64,000 nt of DNA from Polyodon spathula (Eukaryota; Chordata; Actinopteri; Acipenseriformes; Polyodontidae), in NCBI RefSeq assembly GCF_017654505.1, contig NC_054543.1:24094339-24158338 (forward strand). The letters are read 5' to 3'. This document shows positions 1 to 10,976 of the stretch, in pieces. The notes under the pieces were generated by a model. It worked only from the letters and a program-made list of their open reading frames with translations. It had not been told where the DNA came from and did no database searches. The number at the start of each line of letters is the position of its first letter. Position 1 is the stretch's first letter. The translations under genes were made by a program, and so were the position numbers.

Positions 1-775
1 CCTGTTGTATGAAATGACTGATGGCTTGGATCAGTAGCAGTTCAATAAGTTTTATTACAATGCGCTCAAGGGAAGAGAAGCAGTTACATGAACACACCGC
101 AGCAGCAACACGAACACACTCTCTCTTAGTTTTAAGATGAGGTGGCTCAGTAGTTATAGATGTTTTGCATAGCAACATTGAGCAGATTAATACAACAACA
201 ATATCATAGAACAGTCTCGAAGTCCTCCCTATAAGGAGTTGTTTTCGCTCAAAGCTCAGGAAAACAGTTTAACTCTCTCACACAAATACAGCAACCTTGA
301 ACACATTCTTTCCCTAATCTTTTACAAGAGTAGCTGCATCAAAATCAAAACAAAGTCACTCTGCACTAGAACTTTTTGAGCAATAACATAGCAAAAACAA
401 AATAATATATGAGAAGCAAAGCAGTCCATGAAAGGCAAATCAGTCATCTTGCACTAGACCATCCTGCCTTGGAAACATCACATGATCCTCCTTAACCCTG
501 CAAGTGCCAACCTGGGTATTGGCTGCCTCTTCAACGCGCCCCAACAATCACCCCTCTTTCAAAGTCACTGAAGTCTCCTCTTGCAGCTATGCTAGCCATA
601 ATTATATAAAATCCAATATTTTTTGCCAATTGTTTCTACCCATTTAATAAGATTTATAATAAGCTAAAACAGCCAAAACCACTCAGCTTTGCTCATGTTG
701 TGTTTGTTTGTTGAATTCTCCATCAAACCACACCTAAATGATTTTTAGCAAAAACAAACAAAAAAAAAACATGCT
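1..775. other. Unassigned sequence, possible LTR end at the window edge
   Basis: I recognise no coding domain here. On the minus strand an AATAAA polyadenylation hexamer lies at about 51-56, close to the window edge, and the stretch is rich in LTR-like non-coding sequence, so the 3' part of an LTR running off the window is possible. The partner LTR and internal domains are not visible, so this is only a suggestion. Confidence 0.25.
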
Positions 776-1158
776 TTGACCTTTTGCGGTCCTATGTCGG
801 ACCAGATCTGACAGTACACTTTTCCCTTTCCAGTCCGATGTCGCAGACATTTGCAGAGCTTTTTGCAACAATGTTATAGTAATAAAACAATGACTTGGAT
901 AGCATTATTGAGCATTATTACACAAGTGATCATGAGAGCATTTATCAGTATGCATGTCTATAAAGAGTTATGTGAAAAATACAGTGAAGGGGTGGGGCTT
1001 GGCTGTATATACAGTACTGAGTGTCCTTTTGCAATTCAATGCCTTTTAAACCTGTTTTACTATTTTTAACAACAGGTGTAAAATAAACAGCTCATGTGAA
1101 AATAAATTGGACCTAACGTGCCTGACAAGGACTGAATAAATGGATGGCAAAGGGTGAA
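776..1158. mobile_element. piggyBac-type MITE, copy A
   Basis: This is a 383-bp non-coding copy of the same element seen at 46662-47260, in the opposite orientation. Both ends match that copy: the left end reads TTTTGCGGTCCTATGTC and the right end carries GGCAAAGGGTGAA, the complement of the other terminus. The terminal CCCTTTGCGGTCC type and the TTAA target seen at one end of copy B are typical of piggyBac elements. In this copy both target sites have decayed, to TTGA and TGAA. There is no transposase, so it must have depended on a partner element. The homology between the copies is seen directly; the superfamily is inferred from the termini. Confidence 0.6.
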
Positions 1159-1159
1159 A

Positions 1160-2045
1160 TGTTAACCTAAGTGTGGTTCAGGGGGCAGGAGCAGGGCTCC
1201 ACCCTATCATGTTTTATTTCTGCTTCACCTACTTGATGATTTTCCCTTGATCTCCTTTTCTCAGATTTACCAGCAAAAGCGATCACCAATCTTAAGAGTT
1301 TATTTTCAGAAGCTGGCGTCCCGCTTAAGGAAGAAAAAACAATCATCCCCCTTCATTCATTGGAATTTCTAGGAATCATACTGGACACAGAAAAGTTTGA
1401 AGACAGCCTTCCCCATATTCGTTCTTTTATTCAGAACTTTAAGATCAGTAAAACAATCGGAAACGCGCACTCCTCTCTTTGCTGGGATATTTCAATTTTG
1501 CAATTCCTATTAATCCCCCAGGGATGGACATTTATATCTTGATTACTTACTCTTTCATCAACAGCAAAAAACTTGGACTCCTATATCAATGTTTCATCAG
1601 AAGATAGGGAAAACATTAAAAATACTTTTCTTTTGCGGTAACAAATCTACAGTTCATATTTTCAATAAAGACCATTCTAGTTTGACTCTTATTATGCACT
1701 TACTGTGGCAGTTAATATGGATTTCAGTATGAAATAATACTCTATTCCAAACATGCCATCTACTGGGCATTTATACTAGTGCAGCTGACGCATTTTCTCG
1801 TTTACAGATTCCCAGATTTCACAGTCTGGTCCCTACAGCTCTGGTCCCTACAGGTCCCAACTCCAGCAATGACACCCCAGTTCAACCAGATCATTTTCAA
1901 CTGAACCCAGCTATCAGCAGACTCCTCAATACAGCACAAACATACATGACTGCAGCACTCGCTCCTTCTATCAGATCCTTTTATTCTACCGGCTGGACCA
2001 CCTATCTGACTTTCTGCTCTCAAAGCAGTATTAATTCAATGTCAT
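1160..2045 (+). mobile_element. DIRS-type retrotransposon relic, copy 1: RT, RNase H and start of tyrosine recombinase
   Basis: Broken frames resemble the DIRS order. The reverse transcriptase catalytic box TYLDDF is at about 1228-1245. It is followed by the block FLGIILDTEKF (in the frame 1360-1542), then a PQGWTFIS block that corresponds to the RT/RNase H linker. An RNase H-like region reads STVHIFN (about 1645) and ends near 1800 with AADAFSRLQ. From about 1830 the frame changes to the N-terminal part of a tyrosine recombinase (TAALAPSIRSFYSTGW). DIRS elements replicate by reverse transcription but integrate with this recombinase instead of a DDE integrase. Several stops and frameshifts make the copy dead. 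It is interrupted at about 2046 by a SINE-like insertion, and the 5' part (gag and RT fingers) is missing. Confidence 0.75.
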
Positions 2046-2428
2046 TCAAGCAATTGATCAAGTTGTGTCTGCAGAAATAATCCTCAATATACGTCTCCCT
2101 TAAAGGTGGGGTGCAGTGATTTTTTTTTTTTTTTTTCAGAATTCACTTGTATGGTACTGCTGGAATGTCAAAAAAAAGTATCTGTGTATGTTTTAACACC
2201 TTTCCTAGCAGACCTCCATCACAAAGCGATTTACAGAGGTAGGCTGTGAACTGTGCATTATGTACAGAGTCACTTAAAACAGGACATTACTTTAACATCT
2301 CATCCACAGGATGGAGCACAAGAAGGTTAAGTGACTTGCTCGGGGGGTCTCAGTTGCAGAGGTAGGATTTTCCGGTGACCTTCTGGTTACAAGCTCTGGA
2401 TTTTAACCACTGGACTCTTACATCTTGC
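2046..2428 (+). mobile_element. SINE-like insertion inside the DIRS recombinase, copy 1
   Basis: About 380 bp share a common layout with 22763-23115: a head starting GATCAAGTTGT, a poly-T tract, a segment CAGAATTCA, then a core containing AGCAGACCTCCAT and ATTTACAGAGGTAGGCTGTG, and a tail with GTTAAGTGACTTGCTC. The DIRS recombinase reading resumes directly after it with TIKSYLSGIQ. No coding capacity is present. The core resembles short fish SINEs; the exact family and the target duplication were not resolved. Confidence 0.6.
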
Positions 2429-3302
2429 ACCAGCTACAATCAAATCCTATCTGTCAGGAATACAATATAAATTTCACTTGATGTCCATTACCTCCTCGAC
2501 TCTCCTATCAATATCAGTTGTCCATCTCCTCCTGTGCAAAATCTCTAAGAGCTCTCTGACCGCTTCTCCTTCTCCATCAAGGTTGCTTCTCTACATTTGA
2601 TGACTTAACAATGGAAATCATATGCCTAACTGCATTTTTTGGTTTTAAAGATGCTCAGAATATGTAGTTCCTTCTATTGCCAGCTTTTCTATGCTGGGTA
2701 TTCACTGCAGTGATCTTACGCTCATCCTAGATTCACACTTTATCCTCTTCCTGCGCATTTCCAAAATAGATCAGCTTTGACAAGGTCAACTATATATATA
2801 AAAAAAAAAAAAATAACTCTCCTCTATGCCCATATGCTTCCATGCAGAAATATATCACAGAATGCAAACCTATTTTGAATTCTGACCCCCTGTACATCGA
2901 TTCAAGACGGACTGTTATAGCCAGACATTGGTTCACATCTCATCTGTCTACATCTGTCGGGACTTCCCCCTCAATTCTGCACTCCTCATTCATTCAGAAT
3001 AGGGGCAGCCATATCAGCAGCAAGAGCAAAGATTAACCATCACAATAGTCTATTGCTAGCATGTCTGGAGTGGGTATGACCCCTCCGCTGAGACCACCAA
3101 AGGTGTCCCCCTAAAAAGATATATTTTTTTTTTCCTTTCCACTGAGCGGAGGGTCTTCACATAATCAGTAGCGAGCCAATTACTAATCTTCTCTGTTGTG
3201 TTAAAATGTTTTCTTTCTTTGTATATGCATTGGCGCTTCTTTTGTTTGTCTGCACATACATGATTCTTTAGTGGGGAGCCGGGGGTCCATTCTTTCGGGG
3301 GT
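2429..3302 (+). mobile_element. DIRS-type relic, copy 1: tyrosine recombinase C-terminal part and 3' end
   Basis: This continues the DIRS copy after the SINE. Recognisable recombinase pieces are TIKSYLSGIQ near 2440, a block ending KIDQL near 2775, and a degenerate version of the catalytic HSFRIG segment (SSFIQNRGSHISS) at about 2985-3020. The non-coding end from about 3070 to 3300 aligns by eye with the complement of 28480-28790, the 3' end of copy 2; both contain ATGCATTGGCG and a GTCCA..CTTT..GGGGGT block. The frame is full of stops. Copy 1 stops abruptly at about 3302, where LTR-like sequence begins. Confidence 0.7.
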
Positions 3303-4240
3303 TGTGGCAAAGTGGTGAATACATGCAGGTGAGTGGAGTGCAGAGTGGATAAATGACACAGACGATGATGTACATGTGCAAGGGTGTTTATTAAATTAAT
3401 TAAATGTCCAGAGCCTTATAGCAAACCTGCAAATAATAATAATGTTGGAAGTGGTACAGCGGCATGTATCACTTCTGATTATATTCCCACGGGTTTGACC
3501 CGTAACCCACAGTCCAGTTCTTTCACCCACACAAAACACAAAACACAGTCACAATTCCAATAGTGTGTGATTTTAGTGCTCGTGGTGCAAAGAGACCATT
3601 CCTGCAGTGGAAAGGTGAGTGGTGATATTCGGGTTTTACGCTGGCCTGCGGCTGCAGCTCCGGATTGTGCTCAGTAGTCTTAGTGAAAACGACACGAGAC
3701 AAACAGTGTTAATACACAAACAAGCAGGACACTCACGGTTTCGGTATACAAGACGGGCTCTTTCTTGGTTATTTAGCATAACCATCTGCAAAGGAACAGA
3801 TCACAAAGGAAGTCTATAATTCACCTCATTGAGGGTAGCTCTCTAAGCAAGAGTTCCCCTTTTATTCCTTCTTTTCAGGTTCTCGAGCCTCTATTTATGT
3901 ATGCTCCCCCCCCGTGTATATCGGGTCCCCCAAGTGACGGGGACCCCTTTTCTATATTCAATCTTTACTAACTCTATGTCCCTGAGGGTGCTGTTCGCCC
4001 AGCCTTGGAGGTTGCCTCACCACAACACAGTCTCACATAACTGTGGCAGTGACTTCACCATGATGCGGGCCTCACCCTGCCGAGGGCTTAGTCCCAACTG
4101 TGGGCGGCTCTCCGAGAAGTCATGCGACGTAACTACAGGAGCCTGGCTCCCACCCTATGAACCATCTGAAAGTAACCAGACAAAAGCAGTAAGCAATGGC
4201 TTCCATTTTCAGTCGATTGGGAAGAATAAATCTATTTAAC
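3303..4240 (-). mobile_element. LTR-like non-coding sequence, probably minus orientation
   Basis: The left end TGTGGCAAAG reads on the minus strand as an LTR end (CTTTGCCACA). A minus-strand AATAAA hexamer near 3390 lies about 85 bp from that end, as expected for the polyadenylation signal of an LTR. The right end could not be placed, so 4240 is approximate. A GTCCCCC..GGGGAC hairpin lies at about 3925-3950. No domain is encoded. A 28-bp piece at the left edge recurs at 5234-5262. Confidence 0.4.
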
Positions 4241-5980
4241 CATGAAAGCTGTGAGCCAAGCAGTTCTCAAGATTCTGACTGTATCACTACAATGAGTTCT
4301 TTTAGTTTTTACGTTGTATGTGGGGTGTCTCATACTGTCTTCTGGGAGAGAGGAATGTGAAGCAAAGATGAATGATTCTGGCTGCTGCTCAACATGTCAT
4401 CTTGTATACCAGGTTATCAAAATGGGATCTGGGTACACCTGGAGGATGCAAGACAATTTTAAAGGGGCTATAGGACAAAGAATTGTTCTCTCCCAAATGA
4501 CCCTGACAAAGCCATGTTAAATTTATTTTCAAGAAAACAACTAACTGTTTGGAATGTAACACTTACTACCTACCTATCAGTGTCTTTATTTCCAATGCCT
4601 GTGCTTATAGTACGTAAAATTATACAACAATAGGGGGTGATTGTTAGGGTCCTCAGTAAGGATGCCATGGGTGGATGGGAGCCAAGAAATTTTGGTAACC
4701 CCTGTCTTATACAAGTACAGCCTCCTTACACACAATGAATTAACCTATTATAATTCACTAAAACACAGACTATACTTCATATTCAAAATAAAAGTGTTTT
4801 TGGTTTTACTTTAAAATTGTGCCATATGTTCCATGCAGAAAACAAGCATTGTCCCAAAACTCCCAACAATGGAAAGAGGTTGTAGGTAGCATGAGAACTC
4901 TGTCATTGTTTGACTGAAGAAGCATATACAGTACACATGTATTAACCAACTGAACAGGATAATGTACATCTTTTCCCTGTGCTAAAAGTTGCTTCATTGA
5001 CACTGATATTCTTTGCAGCGTGATATTCTACACTATCAAGGACAAGGTATGGCATGGAAATCGACGATTCTTCTTTGTGTGCAAAATAAAAACCCCTACC
5101 TACCCCCGTGTGTCACTCACTCTCTGGCTGTCTTCAGTGCAGTGCCTGGAAGTGCATCACAGGTGAAAAAAGGGAGGACAATACGACTTGAAGAGTGATG
5201 CTCCTCCTTTTCCATCGCCAATTGGTTTATTAAAGTGGTGAATACGTGCAGGTGAGTGCAGTGGGCAGCAAACGAAGAAGAATGCCAGTTGAAACACATT
5301 TACAGCAGAATCTCTGTGTGCTTTCAATTCAGCAAGATTAGAAACATAACTATACAGGAGGTAAAGACAAAGGGAAGCAACAGCGTTGAAAAGGGGTTTA
5401 TGAGAGGCAGATGAATTTATAATCTGCTCCTCGGGACTGGATTACAGGGACATTAATTACATCACAATAGTTTCTGCAATTTGAATGGCAAATGTTCTGA
5501 TTCATGGAATGAGCAAAGACTTGTGTTTCAGGATGGATTTCAAAACCAAATGGCCTCTCCGTGAACTCTCAGGAACACGACAATACAATTGATATCATGT
5601 TCAGGAAACAAAACAGTATTCCTTTAAGTGGTACAGAACACCCTGCGGCATTTATAGAAAATGCTTCGTATCGCAGCAATATATATTTCTTCATAATCCT
5701 GGGGTCATATAATTGAACTTGGGAGTGTATTTCCCAATTTATACTCAAGAGCCAGGAGAAAGAGAATTATTTTATACAAATCATAGTGTTTCTAGAACAT
5801 GCTCCCTCCTACAACAATGCTGGTGCTCTGATTTAAATGAGAACTGAATTGGTGGAACGGAAAACCAGCACTGTTGCAGTTGGGAGTATGACGTGGATAC
5901 ACTGCAATGTTCTTTCTAATGAATAAAAATTTTGAAATGTATTCCCCAGGTTTTATTTTAATTTTTTTTAATAATGTGGC
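4241..5980. other. No gene recognised
   Basis: About 1.7 kb without a recognisable protein domain; the open frames are short and unrelated to known families as far as I can tell. The only notable item is a 5234-5262 segment (AAAGTGGTGAATACGTGCAG and onward) that repeats the left edge of the LTR-like sequence at 3310. Confidence 0.5.
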
Positions 5981-6395
5981 TGTGGCAGAGCAAAGCTCTG
6001 CTCTTTAGAAATTGGCAGGGATGGGGTTAACTTCCCCTACCTGCCTGGGTTTATTATGTTCAGGTGGCTGGGGTTGATTAGTTGATTAGGTTGATTAACG
6101 ATCAATCAGCGCCCAGCCACCTGATATAAAAGGAGGCCTCTGCTTCTCATTTGGGGAGAGGGAGCTGAGGAAGCAGGTTGGTGTTTGTTTTGTGGTTTTG
6201 AATTTTCTAAATCCAGTGAAGGCATTGCCCAGCCTGGAAACTTTATTTTTGTGAGTTTTGTTTTTGCTTTATTTGTGTTTGAGTATCTGTTATTTTGCCC
6301 TTGTGCACTTTATTTTTGTTTATTTATAATAAAATAGTTATTTTTTTGAACTGCAGTCTGTCTCTGGGCCTCTATCCACTCGCCAGCCTGTCACA
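5981..6395 (+). mobile_element. Solo LTR, 415 bp, TGTGGCAG...CTGTCACA
   Basis: The sequence starts TGTGGCAG and ends CTGTCACA, the TG...CA rule of LTRs with complementary tips. It is flanked by GTGGC (5976-5980) and TTGGC (6396-6400), a probable 5-bp target duplication with one change. Inside are a TATAAAA box at 6125-6131 and an AATAAA hexamer at 6328-6333, in the expected order for U3-R-U5 on the plus strand. No internal domains flank it, so it is best read as a solo LTR left by recombination between two LTRs of a gypsy-like element. Confidence 0.75.
6125..6131 (+). promoter_or_regulatory. TATA box of the solo LTR
   Basis: TATAAAA sits in the context CACCTGATATAAAAGGAG. Nearly the same context (CACCTGTATAAAAGGAG) occurs in the unrelated-looking LTR at 50014-50030. 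This suggests a shared core promoter architecture in these LTR families; function is inferred. Confidence 0.5.
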
Positions 6396-6573
6396 TTGGC
6401 TAATATGGGGAGGGGGCATCCATTTAGTCTAACCTGGCTGTTTTTATATATGTGAAATGTTTCAGAATAACTAGAAGCAGAAGTGAATTTAACAATATTT
6501 ACTGAACTCTAAACTGATAGGAGTAAATATTATTTAAAAAATATTTTAGCTTGTTTGTGAATTAGTAAGTGAA

Positions 6574-8164
6574 GTTTTAAATAACTTTAGCATAACTGAG
6601 GTAGAAGTGTTAAAGGGACTAGGAGCTCTTAAAATAAACAAATCCCCTGGGCCGGATGAGATCCTCCCAGTAGTACTCAAAGAAATGAAAGAAGTAATTT
6701 ACAAACCGCTAACCAAGATCATGCAGCAGTCTCTTGACACAGGGGTGGTACCGACAGACTGGAAAATTGCAAACATAATACCGATCCATTAAAAGGGAAT
6801 CAAAACTGAACCAGGTAACTACAGACCAGTAAGCCTGACTTCTATTATATTGAAACTTATGGAAACTATAATAAGATCCAAAATAGAAAATTACCTATAT
6901 GGTAACATGGTCCTGGGAGACAGTCAACATGGTTTTAGGAAAGGGAGATCGTGTCTAACTAACTTGCTTGATTTTTTTGTGGATGCAACATCAATAATGG
7001 ATAATTGCAAAGCATATGACATGGTTATTTAGATTTCCAGAAAGCTTTTGACAAAGTCCCACACAAAAGATTAATTCTCAAACTGAACACAGTTGGGATT
7101 CAAGGAAACACATGTACATGGATTAGGAAGTGGTAACATGTAGAAAACAGAAAGTACTGATTAGAGGAAAAACCTCAGAATGGAGTGTGGTAACCAGTGG
7201 TGTACCACAGGGATCAGTATTAGGTCCTCTGCTATTCCTAATCTACATTAATGATTTAGATTCTGGTATAGTAAGCAAACTTGTTAAATTTGCAGATGAC
7301 ACAAAAGTAGGAGGAGTGGCAAACACTGTTGCAGCAGCAAAGGTCATTCAAAATGATCTAGACAAGATTCAGAACTGGGCAGACACATGGCAAATGACAT
7401 TTAATAGAGAAAAGTGTAAGGTACTGCACGCAGGAAATAAAAATGTACATTATAAATATCATATGGGAGATACTGAAATTGGAGAAGGAATCTATGAAAA
7501 AGACCTAGGAGTTTTTGTTGACTCAGAAATGTCTTCATCTAGACAATGTGGGGAAGCTATAAAAAAGGCTAACAAGATGCTCGGATACATTGTGAAAAGT
7601 GTTGAATTTAAATCAAGGGAAGTAATGTTAAAACTGTACAATGCACTAGTAAGACCTCATCTTAAATATTGTGTGCAGTTCTGGTCACCTCGCTATAAAA
7701 AAGATATTGCTGCTCTAGAAAGAGTGCAAAGAAGAGCGACCAGAATTATTCCGGGCTTAAAAGGCATGTCATATGCAGACAGGCTAAAAGAATTGAATCT
7801 GTTCAGTCTTGAACAAAGAAGACTACGTGGCGACCTAATTCAAGCATTCAAAATTCTAAAAGGTATTGACAGTGTCGAGCCAAGGGACTTTTTCAGCCTG
7901 AAAAAAGAAACAAGGACCAGGGGTCACAAATGGAGTTTAGATAAAGGGGTATTCAGAACAGAAAATAGGAGGCACTTTTTTACACAGAGAATCGTGAGGG
8001 TCTGGAATCAACTCCCCAGTAATGTTGTTGAAGCTGACACCCTGGGATCCTTCAAGAAGCTGCTTGATGAGATTATGGGATCAATAAGCTACTAACAACC
8101 AAACGAGCAAGATGGGCCGAATGGCCTTCTCTCGTTTGTAAACTTTCTTATGTTCTTATGTTCT
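6574..8164 (+). mobile_element. CR1-clade LINE, copy 1, 5'-truncated
   Basis: This copy carries the C-terminal two thirds of ORF2: RT fingers (KSPGPDEI at about 6645), the RT block GVPQGSVLGPLL near 7201, the catalytic FADDT at about 7291-7305, and the long C-terminal region ending near 8095. It ends with a short 3' UTR and two to three copies of the 8-mer TTATGTTC, the type of 3' tail seen in CR1 elements. An in-frame stop near 6790 and a frameshift near 7025 inactivate it. The final 321-codon frame (7130-8095) is intact. The 8-bp direct repeat TAAGTGAA lies on both sides (6566-6573 and 8165-8172), which fixes both ends. It is very similar to copies at 36618-38790 and 58571-62744. Confidence 0.85.
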
Positions 8165-8172
8165 TAAGTGAA

Positions 8173-9010
8173 ACACTTGCAACACATTTTCCCCCAACAT
8201 TGTAGGCGAACTTGCATAATTATTCACAAAATATTTATGGAGGTCCTTTAACACTACAGTGTTTGGTGAAATGTGCATTTCTTTTTCCACGAAGCCTGCT
8301 TAAAAAGGGATGTATTTGGAATGATATTCAACAGCAGAATACCAAGTGCCCCATCGTGTTATGCACGGCTCAGGTGGCAACTTTATAGGTAAAGTACAGC
8401 CTTCTTGTTGGATTGCTTTTGTCAGGTGGTCTTTAAAACATAGTTTTCTGCTTGGGCAAAGTTAAAACTGTTTTTTTTTAATGGTTGCAACCAGCTTGTC
8501 TGCTTTCGGAAAATTATTTGCCCAGATATTGCTGGCAAGGGATATTATGTGGGCATTACAAGTCAAATGTACTGAATTTAGCAGTAAACCTCGAAGAATG
8601 TCATTGTATTCCTTGATCATATAACTGGCATTATCGTAGACAAATCCAATCACATTATTAAAATTAACTTCAAATACGTTTAAACATTTCACAACGCCCT
8701 GTGCCACTGATGAGTAATTCACACAGTACAAATTAACTGTATCGGTTAATATTACTTTTAGTTCAAAGGTATTCGCAAAACATACTAATCTTTACATTTG
8801 TAGGCTCGTTAGTAACTACAGATACACTGTCAGACATCTTTACCAGTTGTACGATTTTCATCTTGTGCAACTCAGCAATTTGTGCAACTCCAGAATAAAG
8901 TGATTTGACTCATTCAGCCCAGGAGATGGTGATCTTCTCTAACATGAAACATTGCCTGTTTAATCAAGCCCAGCTGTGCCTGCTTCGCTTTCTCTGAGCA
9001 GCGGGTGGAG
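8173..9010 (-). pseudogene. hAT-like transposase relic (ZBED/DUF659-type core)
   Basis: On the minus strand the frame 8731-8462 reads VYDNASYMIKEY and then VHLTCNAHI, matching the DNA-AxYM...HVTCxAH blocks of hAT-like transposases and the host ZBED proteins derived from them. Further along, after a break, the reading ITRWGTWYSAVEYH at about 8330-8370 matches the conserved TRWxSW motif of the same fold. Upstream (8740-9000) a degenerate N-terminal part can still be followed, with stops. I saw no intact BED zinc finger and no terminal repeats. CR1 copy 1 lies immediately beside it. The assignment to the hAT group is fairly safe; a decayed host paralog is less likely because of the many stops. 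Confidence 0.65.
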
Positions 9011-9196
9011 TGAGGCTTTCATGCTGAAAAACACAAAACACATACAGTACTAGAGGGCTAATGCTCAATCATTTCATCTCTGGAGGCCTGGGTTTGAGCC
9101 CAACAAGTGAAGTAAATTTGTTGGGCTGAAATTAGCATGTGCAATCTAGTCTGCTTCAGTCATGTAAAGATGAAAGCACACCTGTATGAAGCAATG

Positions 9197-10399
<1,203 letters not shown>

Positions 10400-10976
10400 T
10401 GTGACAGGGTGACCTGTTTATTTATTTTATCTATAAGGGCTTGCAAATGGTGGAGAGAAAAGTAGTTGGTCAGAGGGTAAGGAAGAGGGGGCAGGAGAGA
10501 ATGTGTTACAATTGTGGTAAATCTGGAAAAATATAAGGTTTTTGCCCAAAGAACCAGGCTTCCTTTAAAAGGAAACCAGATAACCTGTCCTCATTGGCAG
10601 TGAACTTCATGTTTAAACTGTGACATCAGAGGGAGAATCGGTCGAAGGCTTAGTAGACTCTGGAAGTCACTAGACTAGTTAAAATGAACCTGCTCAGCAA
10701 TAAAAGACTATTAAGGGTTACCACTATCACTTGTGTCCATGGAGATACAAGGGAATATCTTGTGACAAATGTAAAGATGAAGATTAATGAGTGGGAGTTA
10801 CAGGTGAACGTGGGGTTGGTTAAAAACTTAATACTGGGTCAAGATATTCTTCAGATATCTAGGAATGGGAGACAACTCTTCTCACAAAGAGAGAAAAGAA
10901 AAAGGCTTTAAGGTTGAGATCTGCAACATTCCCACTGAGACATGAAATTAAAAAATAAACAGGCCACCCTGGCACA
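10400..10976 (+). mobile_element. Compact Ty3/gypsy gag-protease remnant with LTR-type tips and perfect 5-bp TSD
   Basis: The 577-bp element starts TGTGACAGGGTGACCTG and ends CAGGCCACCCTGGCACA; the two tips are inverted repeats over about 28 bp. It is flanked on both sides by TTACT (10395-10399 and 10977-10981), a perfect target duplication. The interior encodes a degenerate zinc knuckle (CYNCGKSGK..GFCPKN, about 10506-10550). A retropepsin-like region follows: the catalytic LVDSG is recognisable near 10645, then the frame 10684-10911 ends NLILGQDI, the usual C-terminal block of gypsy proteases. There is no RT or integrase. A deletion derivative that kept only its outer tips is the simplest reading. 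Confidence 0.65.

Noticed and set aside
1170..1210. Shared 5' end of the two DIRS copies based on GGGCTCCACCCT at 1195 and its complement near 32370
   Set aside because: At 1195 the phrase lies within the RT reading just before TYLDDF, while near 32370 it lies upstream of the Gag-like region, so the match is probably chance.
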